Source of the DNA: SIG575 sp045595725
GTDB lineage: Bacteria; Bacillota; Clostridia; Oscillospirales; Acutalibacteraceae
Length of the DNA stretch: 7,553 bases
Assembly (NCBI GenBank): GCA_045595725.1
Contig: JAZOAY010000102.1
Location: forward strand, 1 to 7,553
Direction of reading: 5' to 3'
The notes beneath the pieces are model-generated. The model did no database searches, was not told the DNA's origin, and saw nothing but the letters and a program-made list of their open reading frames with translations. How positions within the stretch are numbered: position 1 is the stretch's first letter; each line of letters starts with the position of its first letter. Made by a program: the position numbers and the translations under genes. Of the stretch, positions 1 through 6,611 are shown one piece after another.

Positions 1-12
1 TATTCAATTTTA

Positions 13-42
13 TTGACACTTATATGTAAAAAATTGTATAAT
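13..42 (+). promoter_or_regulatory. Sigma-A-type promoter of the phosphoesterase-MATE unit
   Basis: A perfect -35 box TTGACA (13-18) and a perfect -10 box TATAAT (37-42) are separated by 18 bp. Transcription would start near 49-50, giving a leader of only about 22 nt before the ATG at 72. No operator-like palindrome or leader hairpin is visible, so this looks like a strong, constitutive housekeeping promoter. The weak ribosome site GGTGGG (60-65) lies six bases before the start codon, so translation initiation may be the limiting step. Confidence 0.85.
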
Positions 43-71
43 AAAGAAAAATAACTAATGGTGGGTAAAGT

Positions 72-1682
72 ATGGATAAACTTAAAATCACGGTTATTTC
101 CGATACGCATTATTATTCCAAGAAAAACGGCATCAGCGGCAAAGCATTTATGTCAGAAAACAATCGCAGTACAAACCTTATCAAAGACAGCGAAGAAGTT
201 CTGAAAGCATTTTTCAAACAAATTGCCGAAGATAAAACATCTGATATTGTTATTATTTCGGGCGACCTTACAAAAAACGGAGAACCCGACAGTCATAAGG
301 AATTTATTAAACTTCTTCATGAACTAAAAAACTCAGGCAAAAAAGTTTATGTTATCACTGCCACCCATGATTTTCAGGGCAACGGCATCTGTCATAAATT
401 TGAAGGAGATAAAAAAGTTGAAATCCCCTCAACATTAAGAGAAGAGCTTTTTGAGATGTACAGCGATTTCGGACCTGATGAAGCCATTTCAATTCACGAA
501 GACAGCATGTCTTATGTTATACAGTTAGCAGACGGTTACAGACTTTTTGCACTCAATGATGACAGAAACCATGAAGGCAAAAGCGGATTCAGCAAAGACT
601 GTTTCAGATGGATTGAGAACCAGGTTGAAGATGCTCAGAAAAATAATCAATTAGTTATTGCAATGTCACATCACCCGGTTCTTTCGCCTTCACCCTTTTT
701 CTCTTTAATCGGTAAAGGTGACATGATGGGAGACCATGAAATTAGACGTGAACAATTTGCTGATATGGGTGTAAGTTTCATGTTTACAGGTCATTCTCAC
801 ATGCATGATATTTCATACCATTTCAGTAAAAAAGGTAATGTTTTTTATGATATTACAACGGCTGCAACTGTCGGATATCCTGCACTTTACAGACAAGTAA
901 CTTTTGACAGAGATACAAACACAATGGAAATTGAATCAAAAGGACTTGAAATTGCGCCTGAAATTGAATTTAACGGGAAAGACTTCGACGAACACCTTAA
1001 AAACCAATTTTTTGGTATGATCAAGAAGACTATTGAAGCCGCAGCAACAGATATTGATGAATTTGCATTTGCTGCAAACTCATTCAGCGTAAGGCCTGAA
1101 TTTGTTTATAAATTCGGTTGGATAATCAAACCTGTTGCAAAATTCCTTTGTAAATTAAGAATCGGTACAGTTGCAAAATGGACAAAAAAAGAAACAGGTT
1201 TAAAAAAGAGCGATTATTCCCACATTAAAGACGATAAAGTAATCGATTATATAATTTCACTCATCCAGAACTTATACGGCGGAGATGCCCCTTTTTCACC
1301 AGATACGGCGCAATATAAAATAACAATGGGACTCATGAGTATAATCGACTCATTACTCGACACTCTGGGAATTAAAATCCGTAAAATTCTTAAAGTGACT
1401 GATACTGTTTCAGATTTGGTTGAACCACTTGTTTTCAACAAAGGTTTACCCGACCATAATGTTACATTACCCCTTTATGCAACAAAAGACGAAATAGACA
1501 AAATCAAGCCTGATTTCAAACAGTCGGTCAAAAAGAGTAAAAAAGGTTTACCCATTATAATTACTCTCGTTTTGCTGTTAATTGTGCTTTTGCCCTTGCT
1601 TCCTGTTGCATTGATTCTTTTACTTTTTGCTTTTTTATATAACAAATTCAAATATTCAAAAAAATTGAAAGAAGATGTTTAA
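72..1682 (+). CDS. Membrane-anchored calcineurin-like metallophosphoesterase
   Basis: The 536-residue protein has an N-terminal calcineurin-like phosphoesterase fold at about residues 5-285. The two-metal motifs appear in order: D11-T-H13, G64-D65, T98-H99-D100, H200-H201-P and G240-H-S-H243. Such enzymes hydrolyse phosphomono- or phosphodiesters; the substrate here cannot be read from sequence. The usual GNHD motif reads ATHD, so the Asn that normally ligates a metal is Thr, while the catalytic His is kept. Residues about 300-490 form a helix-rich region I do not recognise. Residues 494-523 are a long hydrophobic stretch with a central PLLP and Lys-rich flanks on both sides, followed by a short basic tail. 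There is no signal peptide, so I infer a cytoplasmic catalytic domain anchored by a C-terminal segment or hairpin. The gene is first in a unit with the MATE gene, with zero bases between them. The fold is secure; the specific role is unknown. Confidence 0.9.
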   Translation: MDKLKITVISDTHYYSKKNGISGKAFMSENNRSTNLIKDSEEVLKAFFKQIAEDKTSDIVIISGDLTKNGEPDSHKEFIKLLHELKNSGKKVYVITATHDFQGNGICHKFEGDKKVEIPSTLREELFEMYSDFGPDEAISIHEDSMSYVIQLADGYRLFALNDDRNHEGKSGFSKDCFRWIENQVEDAQKNNQLVIAMSHHPVLSPSPFFSLIGKGDMMGDHEIRREQFADMGVSFMFTGHSHMHDISYHFSKKGNVFYDITTAATVGYPALYRQVTFDRDTNTMEIESKGLEIAPEIEFNGKDFDEHLKNQFFGMIKKTIEAAATDIDEFAFAANSFSVRPEFVYKFGWIIKPVAKFLCKLRIGTVAKWTKKETGLKKSDYSHIKDDKVIDYIISLIQNLYGGDAPFSPDTAQYKITMGLMSIIDSLLDTLGIKIRKILKVTDTVSDLVEPLVFNKGLPDHNVTLPLYATKDEIDKIKPDFKQSVKKSKKGLPIIITLVLLLIVLLPLLPVALILLLFAFLYNKFKYSKKLKEDV

Positions 1683-3029
1683 TTGACTCGCGAAGAAAGA
1701 CACATTTACATGACAGAAACACCTGTCAAAAAACTTATTCTAAAACTCGCTGTACCGACAATCATCAGCATGCTTGTAACATCAATTTATAATATGGCTG
1801 ATACATATTTTGTCAGTCACATTTCTACAGAAGCCTCTGCAGCCGTAGGTGTTACATATTCAATCATGGCAATGATACAGGCGATCGGATTTACACTTGG
1901 TATGGGAAGCGGAACGTATGTTTCGAGACTTCTCGGAATGAAAGAATATGAAAAAGCGAAAAGAACAGTATCAACTGCATTTTTCACCGCAATTACACTA
2001 GGGTTGCTACTTTGTATCTGTACACTCCCCTTTTTGAGCAAATTTGTCACTTTGCTTGGTGCTATTGACAGTGTTAAACCTTATGCCGAGGATTATGCAA
2101 GATACATCCTCATTGGTGCACCATTCATGACAGCATCATTTGTTCTCAATAATCAATTAAGAGCGCAGGGAAATGCATTGTTTTCAATGATAGGCATTTC
2201 AACAGGTACAGTCCTTAATATCATTTTAGACCCATTAATGATTTATAACATGAATATGAGTGTTGCCGGTGCTGCATTGGCAACAATCATTAGTCAGTTT
2301 ATAAGTTTCTGCTTACTCCTTATGTTTACAAATGTAAGGAAAGCAACAATCAGCGTTAAATTCAGGAATTTCAGACCATCCCTTGAAATATATAAAAATA
2401 TTCTGCATTCAGGTCTTCCCTCTTTCTGCAGACAAGGTCTTGCAAGTGTATCATCAATAGTTCTTAACATTGCAGCAGGGCCTTTCGGTGCAGCAGCACT
2501 TTCGGCACTTTCAATTGTAAACAAATACATGCTTTTCATACATGCAGGACTAATCGGATTCTGTCAGGGATTTCAACCTGTTTCAGGGTTCAACTTTGGT
2601 GCAAAAAGATACGACAGAGTCAGAAGTGCTTTTAATTTCTGCCTTACTGTTGCAATAATTCTTTTATCAACACTTGGTGCAATTTCCTTTGTTTTAGCAC
2701 CGCAGATAATGGGATTTTTCAGAGAAAATGACCGTGAGGTAATTGAAATCGGAACGTTGGCATTGAGATTTCAGAGTCTCGCCCTCCCCTTTCAGGCATG
2801 CGCTATGATGTCGCAGTTCCTGTCACAGTCAATAGGTTTCGGTGGCAGAGCTTCAATTGTTGCTATGGGAAGGCAGGGTTTGTTCCTTATCCCACTTTAT
2901 CTCATTCTTTCAAATGCAATTGGACTTTTAGGACTGCAGATGTCACAGGCAGTTTCCGATTGTATGACATTTATCGTTTCAATTTTTGTAACGGTAAGTG
3001 TAATTAAAAAATTAAAACAATTAGAATAA
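1683..3029 (+). CDS. MATE-family multidrug/cation antiporter
   Basis: The 448-residue integral membrane protein has the size and hydrophobic pattern of a 12-helix MATE transporter, with two homologous six-helix halves. Family features are the N-terminal TPVKKLI...A.P.IISM segment, NMAD at 37-40, the glycine-rich GMGSGTYVSRLLG (73-85), NNQLRAQGN (156-164), an ILDPL motif (181-185), and QGF-PVSGFNFGAKRY in the second half (about 295-310). MATE proteins export cationic drugs or metabolites using a Na+ or H+ gradient; the substrate cannot be predicted here. The overall style resembles the MepA/DinF-like clostridial branch. I chose the TTG start because it abuts the TAA of the upstream gene, has an AAAGAAG ribosome site eight bases upstream (1668-1674), and gives a basic N-terminus plausible for this family. 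An ATG at 1710 would give a protein nine residues shorter. Expression is probably translationally coupled to the phosphoesterase. The protein appears intact. Confidence 0.93.
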   Translation: MTREERHIYMTETPVKKLILKLAVPTIISMLVTSIYNMADTYFVSHISTEASAAVGVTYSIMAMIQAIGFTLGMGSGTYVSRLLGMKEYEKAKRTVSTAFFTAITLGLLLCICTLPFLSKFVTLLGAIDSVKPYAEDYARYILIGAPFMTASFVLNNQLRAQGNALFSMIGISTGTVLNIILDPLMIYNMNMSVAGAALATIISQFISFCLLLMFTNVRKATISVKFRNFRPSLEIYKNILHSGLPSFCRQGLASVSSIVLNIAAGPFGAAALSALSIVNKYMLFIHAGLIGFCQGFQPVSGFNFGAKRYDRVRSAFNFCLTVAIILLSTLGAISFVLAPQIMGFFRENDREVIEIGTLALRFQSLALPFQACAMMSQFLSQSIGFGGRASIVAMGRQGLFLIPLYLILSNAIGLLGLQMSQAVSDCMTFIVSIFVTVSVIKKLKQLE

Positions 3030-3032
3030 TTT

Positions 3033-3074
3033 AAAAAGCGGTCCACTTTCATATTGAAAGTGGACCGCTTTTTT
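3033..3074. terminator. Bidirectional intrinsic terminator between convergent genes
   Basis: The arms 3033-3050 and 3056-3073 are perfectly complementary over 18 bp around a five-base loop (ATATT). On the + strand the hairpin is followed by a T run (TTTTTT, 3069-3074). On the - strand the complementary A run of the left arm supplies its T run. It lies four bases after the MATE stop codon and about ten bases beyond the stop of the convergent FN3 gene, so it can serve both transcripts. Confidence 0.93.
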
Positions 3075-3084
3075 GCAATACTAT

Positions 3085-4770
3085 TTAATTAATATATTTA
3101 AAATAATTAGAAAGACTATAACAAAGGTTATTAATTTTATCTTTTTCAGGACTCGATTCTGAAATACTTTCAACAGCATCAATATCAGAAGATATACATC
3201 CGCTCAAATCTGCAATTTCAACATCAAGATCAACATATTCATCATTGCCGCTGTAATACTTATACTCATTAAGTATATATCGTGCTTCAATCAAGCAATC
3301 GTCTGCAATATATAAATATTCTTTTGCTTTTTTAACTTCTTTTCCCATTTCAGCATCATCAGACAAGTCTTTGGTTGCCTCAAGTGTTTTCCATGCTTTA
3401 TCTACATTTTCATAAAATGAATCAATGTTTTCATATATCAAAAGTCTGTCTTTGTCAAATTCAACCTCGGGACAATTAACCTTTATTTCAGCATAAACAT
3501 CATCATATTCCGAATGTTGAAATCTTAATGTTCCGCCTCCCGGTCCTAAACGATAAATGCACATAGTAAAACTATTATATGAAATTTTATCTTCTTCCAC
3601 ATAATAGAAAAAATCACATTCAGAAACAAAACTTTCTAAAGCTTTTTCATCATTCAACAATTCTTCAGTAAGTTCAATATCATTATAAAAAATTCTTATG
3701 CTATCATTTTCATCCACATTTTCAAATGTAAAAATAACACGTTCTTCACCATAAAAACTATTGAATGTTATCTCATTTCTAGAAAATTTAAAAACAGGGC
3801 GTGATGTATCATTTGAAACTTTTACACCTTTTGCAGAAGGACTGTAGAAAAATTCACCGCCTACTTTTTTGTAAGATTTAATTGTGTAATAATAAGTTTT
3901 ACCCTTTACAGCAGTTTTGTCAACATATTCAAGAGTGTTATTACTCTTAGTTGTAGCAATCTTTTTCCATGTGCCTGCCTTACCCGTATCACTTCTGTAA
4001 ATCATGTAACCAATTGTGCCGAGGGATTTTGAGTATGTAAGTTTTACTCCGCTATCCACGGGAACAGCTTTAAGATTCTGCGGAACAGAAACATCAAGAA
4101 TTGTACTCTTATATGACTTTGATGCCGTACTGTAATAATCTTTTCCCCCGACAGTTTTATAGACCTTGTAGCAATAATAATATGTTTCACCGATTTTTAC
4201 GTCTGTATCAGTATAGGTCTTTGTTGTGTTGTTTTTAATTACTTTGATTTTAGTCCATGAACCGGCTTTACCTGTCTGGCTCCTATAAATTGCCACGCCG
4301 TTCATTTCTTTATCAATATCCCACTTAAGTACAACACCATAGCCACCGTTACCTACAAGTGAAAAAACAGGTCTGCCTATTTTGGTTGACACTTGCCAAA
4401 CTGTGCTCATTTGTGAAACAAATTTAAGCTTACTTGCAGGATTATAATAATAAGATTTTACTGTGTAGTAATAAACTTTATTTGGAACAACAGTTTTATC
4501 AGTATAAGATGTTGCACCTGCTTTTGTTGTTGCAAGTTTAGTCCATGTACCTTTCTTACCTGAAGGACTTCTGTAAACCAAGTACTGATATGTTGAATCA
4601 TTATGGTCCGACCACTCAAGTTTAACTGATGTATAATCAACCTCTGACACATAAAGACTGGGCGGCGCATCAGGACGCATTGACGGGTATGCATAAGAAA
4701 CCGAACTCATCATAACAATAGTAATTATGCTTAGCACCAAACAAATAATTGACTTAACCTTTTTCTTCAT
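3085..4770 (-). CDS. Secreted protein with three FN3 domains and novel C-terminal module (paralog A)
   Basis: The 561-residue protein begins with a Sec signal peptide: a basic KKK start, a hydrophobic core at about 8-22, and a likely signal peptidase I cut after S-Y-A27. Three fibronectin type III-like repeats follow at about 33-128, 132-224 and 228-320. Each carries a YRS..GK.G.W.K motif, with Trp at 76, 172 and 268, and a G/K..YYY..K.Y strand near its end. Residues about 325-434 form a beta-rich, Ig-like segment ending in a GGGTLRF...Y.EIKV pattern reminiscent of bacterial Ig-like domains. Residues about 438-561 are acidic and helix-forming (AKEYLYIAD, LIEARYILNEYK) and I do not recognise them. 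No LPXTG, membrane anchor, SLH or choline-binding repeat is visible, so retention at the cell surface is unclear. No catalytic residues are apparent, so a binding or adhesion role is inference. The start is supported by AAAGGAG eight bases upstream. It is transcribed alone from its own promoter. Confidence 0.88.
   Translation of the reverse strand: MKKKVKSIICLVLSIITIVMMSSVSYAYPSMRPDAPPSLYVSEVDYTSVKLEWSDHNDSTYQYLVYRSPSGKKGTWTKLATTKAGATSYTDKTVVPNKVYYYTVKSYYYNPASKLKFVSQMSTVWQVSTKIGRPVFSLVGNGGYGVVLKWDIDKEMNGVAIYRSQTGKAGSWTKIKVIKNNTTKTYTDTDVKIGETYYYCYKVYKTVGGKDYYSTASKSYKSTILDVSVPQNLKAVPVDSGVKLTYSKSLGTIGYMIYRSDTGKAGTWKKIATTKSNNTLEYVDKTAVKGKTYYYTIKSYKKVGGEFFYSPSAKGVKVSNDTSRPVFKFSRNEITFNSFYGEERVIFTFENVDENDSIRIFYNDIELTEELLNDEKALESFVSECDFFYYVEEDKISYNSFTMCIYRLGPGGGTLRFQHSEYDDVYAEIKVNCPEVEFDKDRLLIYENIDSFYENVDKAWKTLEATKDLSDDAEMGKEVKKAKEYLYIADDCLIEARYILNEYKYYSGNDEYVDLDVEIADLSGCISSDIDAVESISESSPEKDKINNLCYSLSNYFKYIN
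3811..4674 (-). repeat. Three tandem FN3-coding repeats in paralog A
   Basis: Three homologous units encode residues 33-320. The best conserved block encodes the GK.G.W.K....YRS region. On the + strand it begins with CCATG at 3967, 4255 and 4543 and runs 35 bases each time, so the period is exactly 288 bp (96 codons) twice. Outside this block the copies have diverged strongly, which indicates old amplification with selection on the fold rather than recent slippage. Confidence 0.85.
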
Positions 4771-4778
4771 AACAACAA

Positions 4779-4785
4779 CTCCTTT
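4779..4785 (-). promoter_or_regulatory. Ribosome binding site of paralog A
   Basis: Read on the - strand the site is AAAGGAG, eight bases before the ATG at 4770-4768. It is a near-consensus Shine-Dalgarno sequence and fixes the start codon. Confidence 0.88.
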
Positions 4786-4787
4786 AA

Positions 4788-4806
4788 ATAAAAATCTTAT
4801 TTTTAT
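4788..4806 (-). other. AT-only hairpin at the 5' end of the paralog A transcript
   Basis: ATAAAAAT (4788-4795) and ATTTTTAT (4799-4806) are perfect inverted repeats around a three-base loop. With the -10 box at 4818-4813 the transcript would begin near 4806, so the hairpin would sit at the mRNA 5' end, directly before the ribosome site. It could protect the 5' end or modestly influence initiation. Being pure A/T in an AT-rich region it may also be chance. Confidence 0.35.
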
Positions 4807-4812
4807 ATTTTT

Positions 4813-4840
4813 ATTATATCATCAAAAATTTCCAAAACAA
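4813..4840 (-). promoter_or_regulatory. Extended -10 promoter of paralog A
   Basis: On the - strand there is a perfect TATAAT (+ coordinates 4813-4818) preceded by TGA (4819-4821), which is an extended -10 motif. A weak -35 TTGTTT lies 16 bp upstream (4835-4840). The promoter sits downstream of the terminator of paralog B, so paralog A appears to be a separate transcription unit with a leader of about 36 nt. Confidence 0.7.
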
Positions 4841-4880
4841 TAATTAAACCATAAAAAATACTTATAATTTATTAAAAGAA

Positions 4881-4914
4881 TCCCACTCTCAACACTATGC
4901 GTTGAAAGTGGGAT
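4881..4914 (-). terminator. Intrinsic terminator after paralog B
   Basis: Arms 4881-4893 and 4901-4913 pair over 13 bp with one G-U wobble around a seven-base loop. On the - strand the stem is followed by TTCTTTT. The hairpin starts seven bases beyond the stop codon of paralog B, so it should end the LRR-FN3 transcript before the promoter of paralog A. Its stem shares the CCACTTTC core with the terminator at 3033-3074. Confidence 0.8.
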
Positions 4915-4920
4915 AACGTT

Positions 4921-6579
4921 TTATTCTAAGTAAAACTCTGTTTCTAAAAATTTCACTGCAATTCTAAGAGAGGTTGGTCTTTCCGTTTTACCCTCAAGCA
5001 TGTATTTAACAGAATTGAATTTAGGTCCACAGTTATTTACCCAATAAACTAAATCAAGGTAATCAATACCGCCGTCATTATCTTCCTTATGTTTTTCGAG
5101 AAGCCTTTTAGCTTCAAGATAATCAGCTTCTGCTGACAAAACAAGTTCTTTAACCTGAGCAATGTTTTTATGCTCTGTAACATTTGTGTTTTTAGTAGTT
5201 TCATCATAGCCTTCTTCAAGAAGTTTTTTCGCTTCAGCCATTTTAAAATTAACAGAGTTTTGTCTGTTTTCTACTTCTATTAAATCTTTATCATACTCAG
5301 ATGCGACACAAATTATTTTGCACTCAGCATAAATACTCTCATCTTCCACATACTGAACTCTTATAGTTGAGCTTCCTGTACCTGTGCGAAGGATATTGAA
5401 TTCTACACCATCATTTGTATATCCCCACATTTCAAAAACAAATGGTTTATCAGCAAAAAACTCAACATCTGATTCATGCGGTTCATAAGTGAATTCTTCG
5501 CCGTCGATGAAAATTTTCACATCTTCCTTATTTATTCCCTTCAAATCAAAGCAAATACCAATAAGACGGCCTTTTCCTTCTAATTTAATTTCACTATCCT
5601 GAAGAGCGATAATTTCAGGACCGATGCTTGCAACTTTTGCATTACCGCTGTAAAGATTTTTACCGTTAAGGTTTTTATAACTTTTTACAGTATAGTAATA
5701 TTTTGTGCCGAGTTTTGCAGTTTCGTCATAAAACTCAGTTTTACTGTTTGTAGTTGTTACAATGATTTTTTCCCATGTACCTGCTTTACCTGACTCACTT
5801 CTGTAAATCATATAACCTCTTGTTGCAGGAACTTTATCAAAACAAATATTTACTTTTTCGCCCTCGTATTCAACTTTCAGATTCTGTGGTACTGCAACAT
5901 CTTTAACAGTAGATTTCTTTGAAGGAGATGCCTTTCCGCAAATATTTTTACCATTAACAGTTTTAAAATATTTTATACAATAGTAATATGTTTCACCTAC
6001 GGACACCTTATTATCTGTATATGTTCCTGTTTTGCCGTTTTTGATTGTTACAATCTTAGTCCATGTGCCTGCCTTATTTTCTGTGCTTCTGTAAATTATA
6101 TAACCATCATAATAAGTCGGAAGTGCTGTCCATTTTACAAGAACGCCCTTACCGCAGTTAGTGGTTGAACTGAGTTCTCCTCTCGCAGGGGTTCTTGTTG
6201 CCTTATGTTTACCACTCATTTCAGAAACATGAACAACGCTTGTCCCTTCTTCTTTTAAATAGGATTTAACTGTATAATAATATTTTTTACCCATGACAGC
6301 AGTTTCGTCTATGTAATAAAAATTATACTTTTCAACAATTGCAAGCTTCTTCCATGTACCTGCTTTACCTGTATCACTTCTGTAAACAATATGCTGATAT
6401 TTAAGGTTGGTATCTGTCGGTTCCCAGATTACATTCACACCGTCAGGATACATATCAATTCTTACATTTTCGGTTTTAGGTAAGTCAACAACTGTTCTTG
6501 CAGATACAACAATTGACATAGTTGCAAAAGCTGTAATAAAAACTAATATAAAACATATCAGAGATTTAATCTTTTTCAT
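4921..6579 (-). CDS. Secreted protein with three FN3 domains and novel C-terminal module (paralog B)
   Basis: From the ATG at 6579 this is 552 residues and collinear with paralog A. It has a Sec signal peptide (MKKIKS start, hydrophobic core 7-25, likely cut after V-S-A27), then FN3-like repeats at about 34-130, 132-225 and 229-320 with the marker Trp at 76, 173 and 269. Next come an Ig-like beta-rich segment (about 325-425, ending GTGSSTIRV...Y.ECK) and an unrecognised helical tail (about 430-552) with YDKD, ADYLEAKRLLEKHKED and GIDYLDL, matched in A by FDKD, LIEARYILNEYK and EYVDLDV. No cell-wall anchor or enzyme motif is visible, so a surface-binding role is inference. An in-frame GTG at 6591 would extend it by four residues. 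That GTG lies inside the AGGTGA ribosome site, and the ATG start gives the same N-terminus type as A, so I prefer the ATG. The gene lies 32 bp after the LRR gene with no terminator between, so the two are probably co-transcribed. Confidence 0.88.
   Translation of the reverse strand: MKKIKSLICFILVFITAFATMSIVVSARTVVDLPKTENVRIDMYPDGVNVIWEPTDTNLKYQHIVYRSDTGKAGTWKKLAIVEKYNFYYIDETAVMGKKYYYTVKSYLKEEGTSVVHVSEMSGKHKATRTPARGELSSTTNCGKGVLVKWTALPTYYDGYIIYRSTENKAGTWTKIVTIKNGKTGTYTDNKVSVGETYYYCIKYFKTVNGKNICGKASPSKKSTVKDVAVPQNLKVEYEGEKVNICFDKVPATRGYMIYRSESGKAGTWEKIIVTTTNSKTEFYDETAKLGTKYYYTVKSYKNLNGKNLYSGNAKVASIGPEIIALQDSEIKLEGKGRLIGICFDLKGINKEDVKIFIDGEEFTYEPHESDVEFFADKPFVFEMWGYTNDGVEFNILRTGTGSSTIRVQYVEDESIYAECKIICVASEYDKDLIEVENRQNSVNFKMAEAKKLLEEGYDETTKNTNVTEHKNIAQVKELVLSAEADYLEAKRLLEKHKEDNDGGIDYLDLVYWVNNCGPKFNSVKYMLEGKTERPTSLRIAVKFLETEFYLE
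5620..6480 (-). repeat. Three tandem FN3-coding repeats in paralog B
   Basis: The repeats encode residues about 34-320. The conserved 35-base block starts with CCATG on the + strand at 5773, 6061 and 6352, giving periods of 288 and 291 bp, so repeat 1 to 2 is one codon longer than in paralog A. Each block matches the corresponding block of A. Confidence 0.85.
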
Positions 6580-6587
6580 AAAGCATT

Positions 6588-6593
6588 TCACCT
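6588..6593 (-). promoter_or_regulatory. Ribosome binding site that decides the start of paralog B
   Basis: On the - strand the sequence AGGTGA lies eight bases before the ATG at 6579-6577 and fits the GGTGA part of the Shine-Dalgarno consensus. The GTG triplet within it (6591-6589) is therefore unlikely to be the start codon, and no comparable site lies before that GTG. Confidence 0.7.
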
Positions 6594-6611
6594 ATAAAAA
6601 TTGTTTTTAAA

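Noticed and set aside
2798..3007. Second + strand frame of 69 codons within the MATE gene
   Set aside because: It is a shifted reading of the last transmembrane helices; the MATE frame continues intact to its stop.
4458..4694. Alternative - strand frame of 78 codons inside paralog A
   Set aside because: It overlaps the signal peptide/FN3 region in another frame, and the main frame is clearly the coding one.
4786..4920. Riboswitch or small RNA in the 150-bp gap between the FN3 genes
   Set aside because: The gap is accounted for by one terminator, one promoter, a simple AT hairpin and a ribosome site, with no room for or sign of a larger structured RNA.
3967..6386. Regularly spaced 35-base repeats as a possible CRISPR or other DNA repeat array
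   Set aside because: The six copies encode the same YRS/GK.G.W motif of FN3 domains in frame, at 288-291 bp spacing, and are imperfect. They are protein-domain repeats.
6407..6610. Open frame of 67 codons on the + strand opposite the start of paralog B
   Set aside because: It is the antisense of the signal peptide and first FN3 repeat, and has no recognisable protein features.
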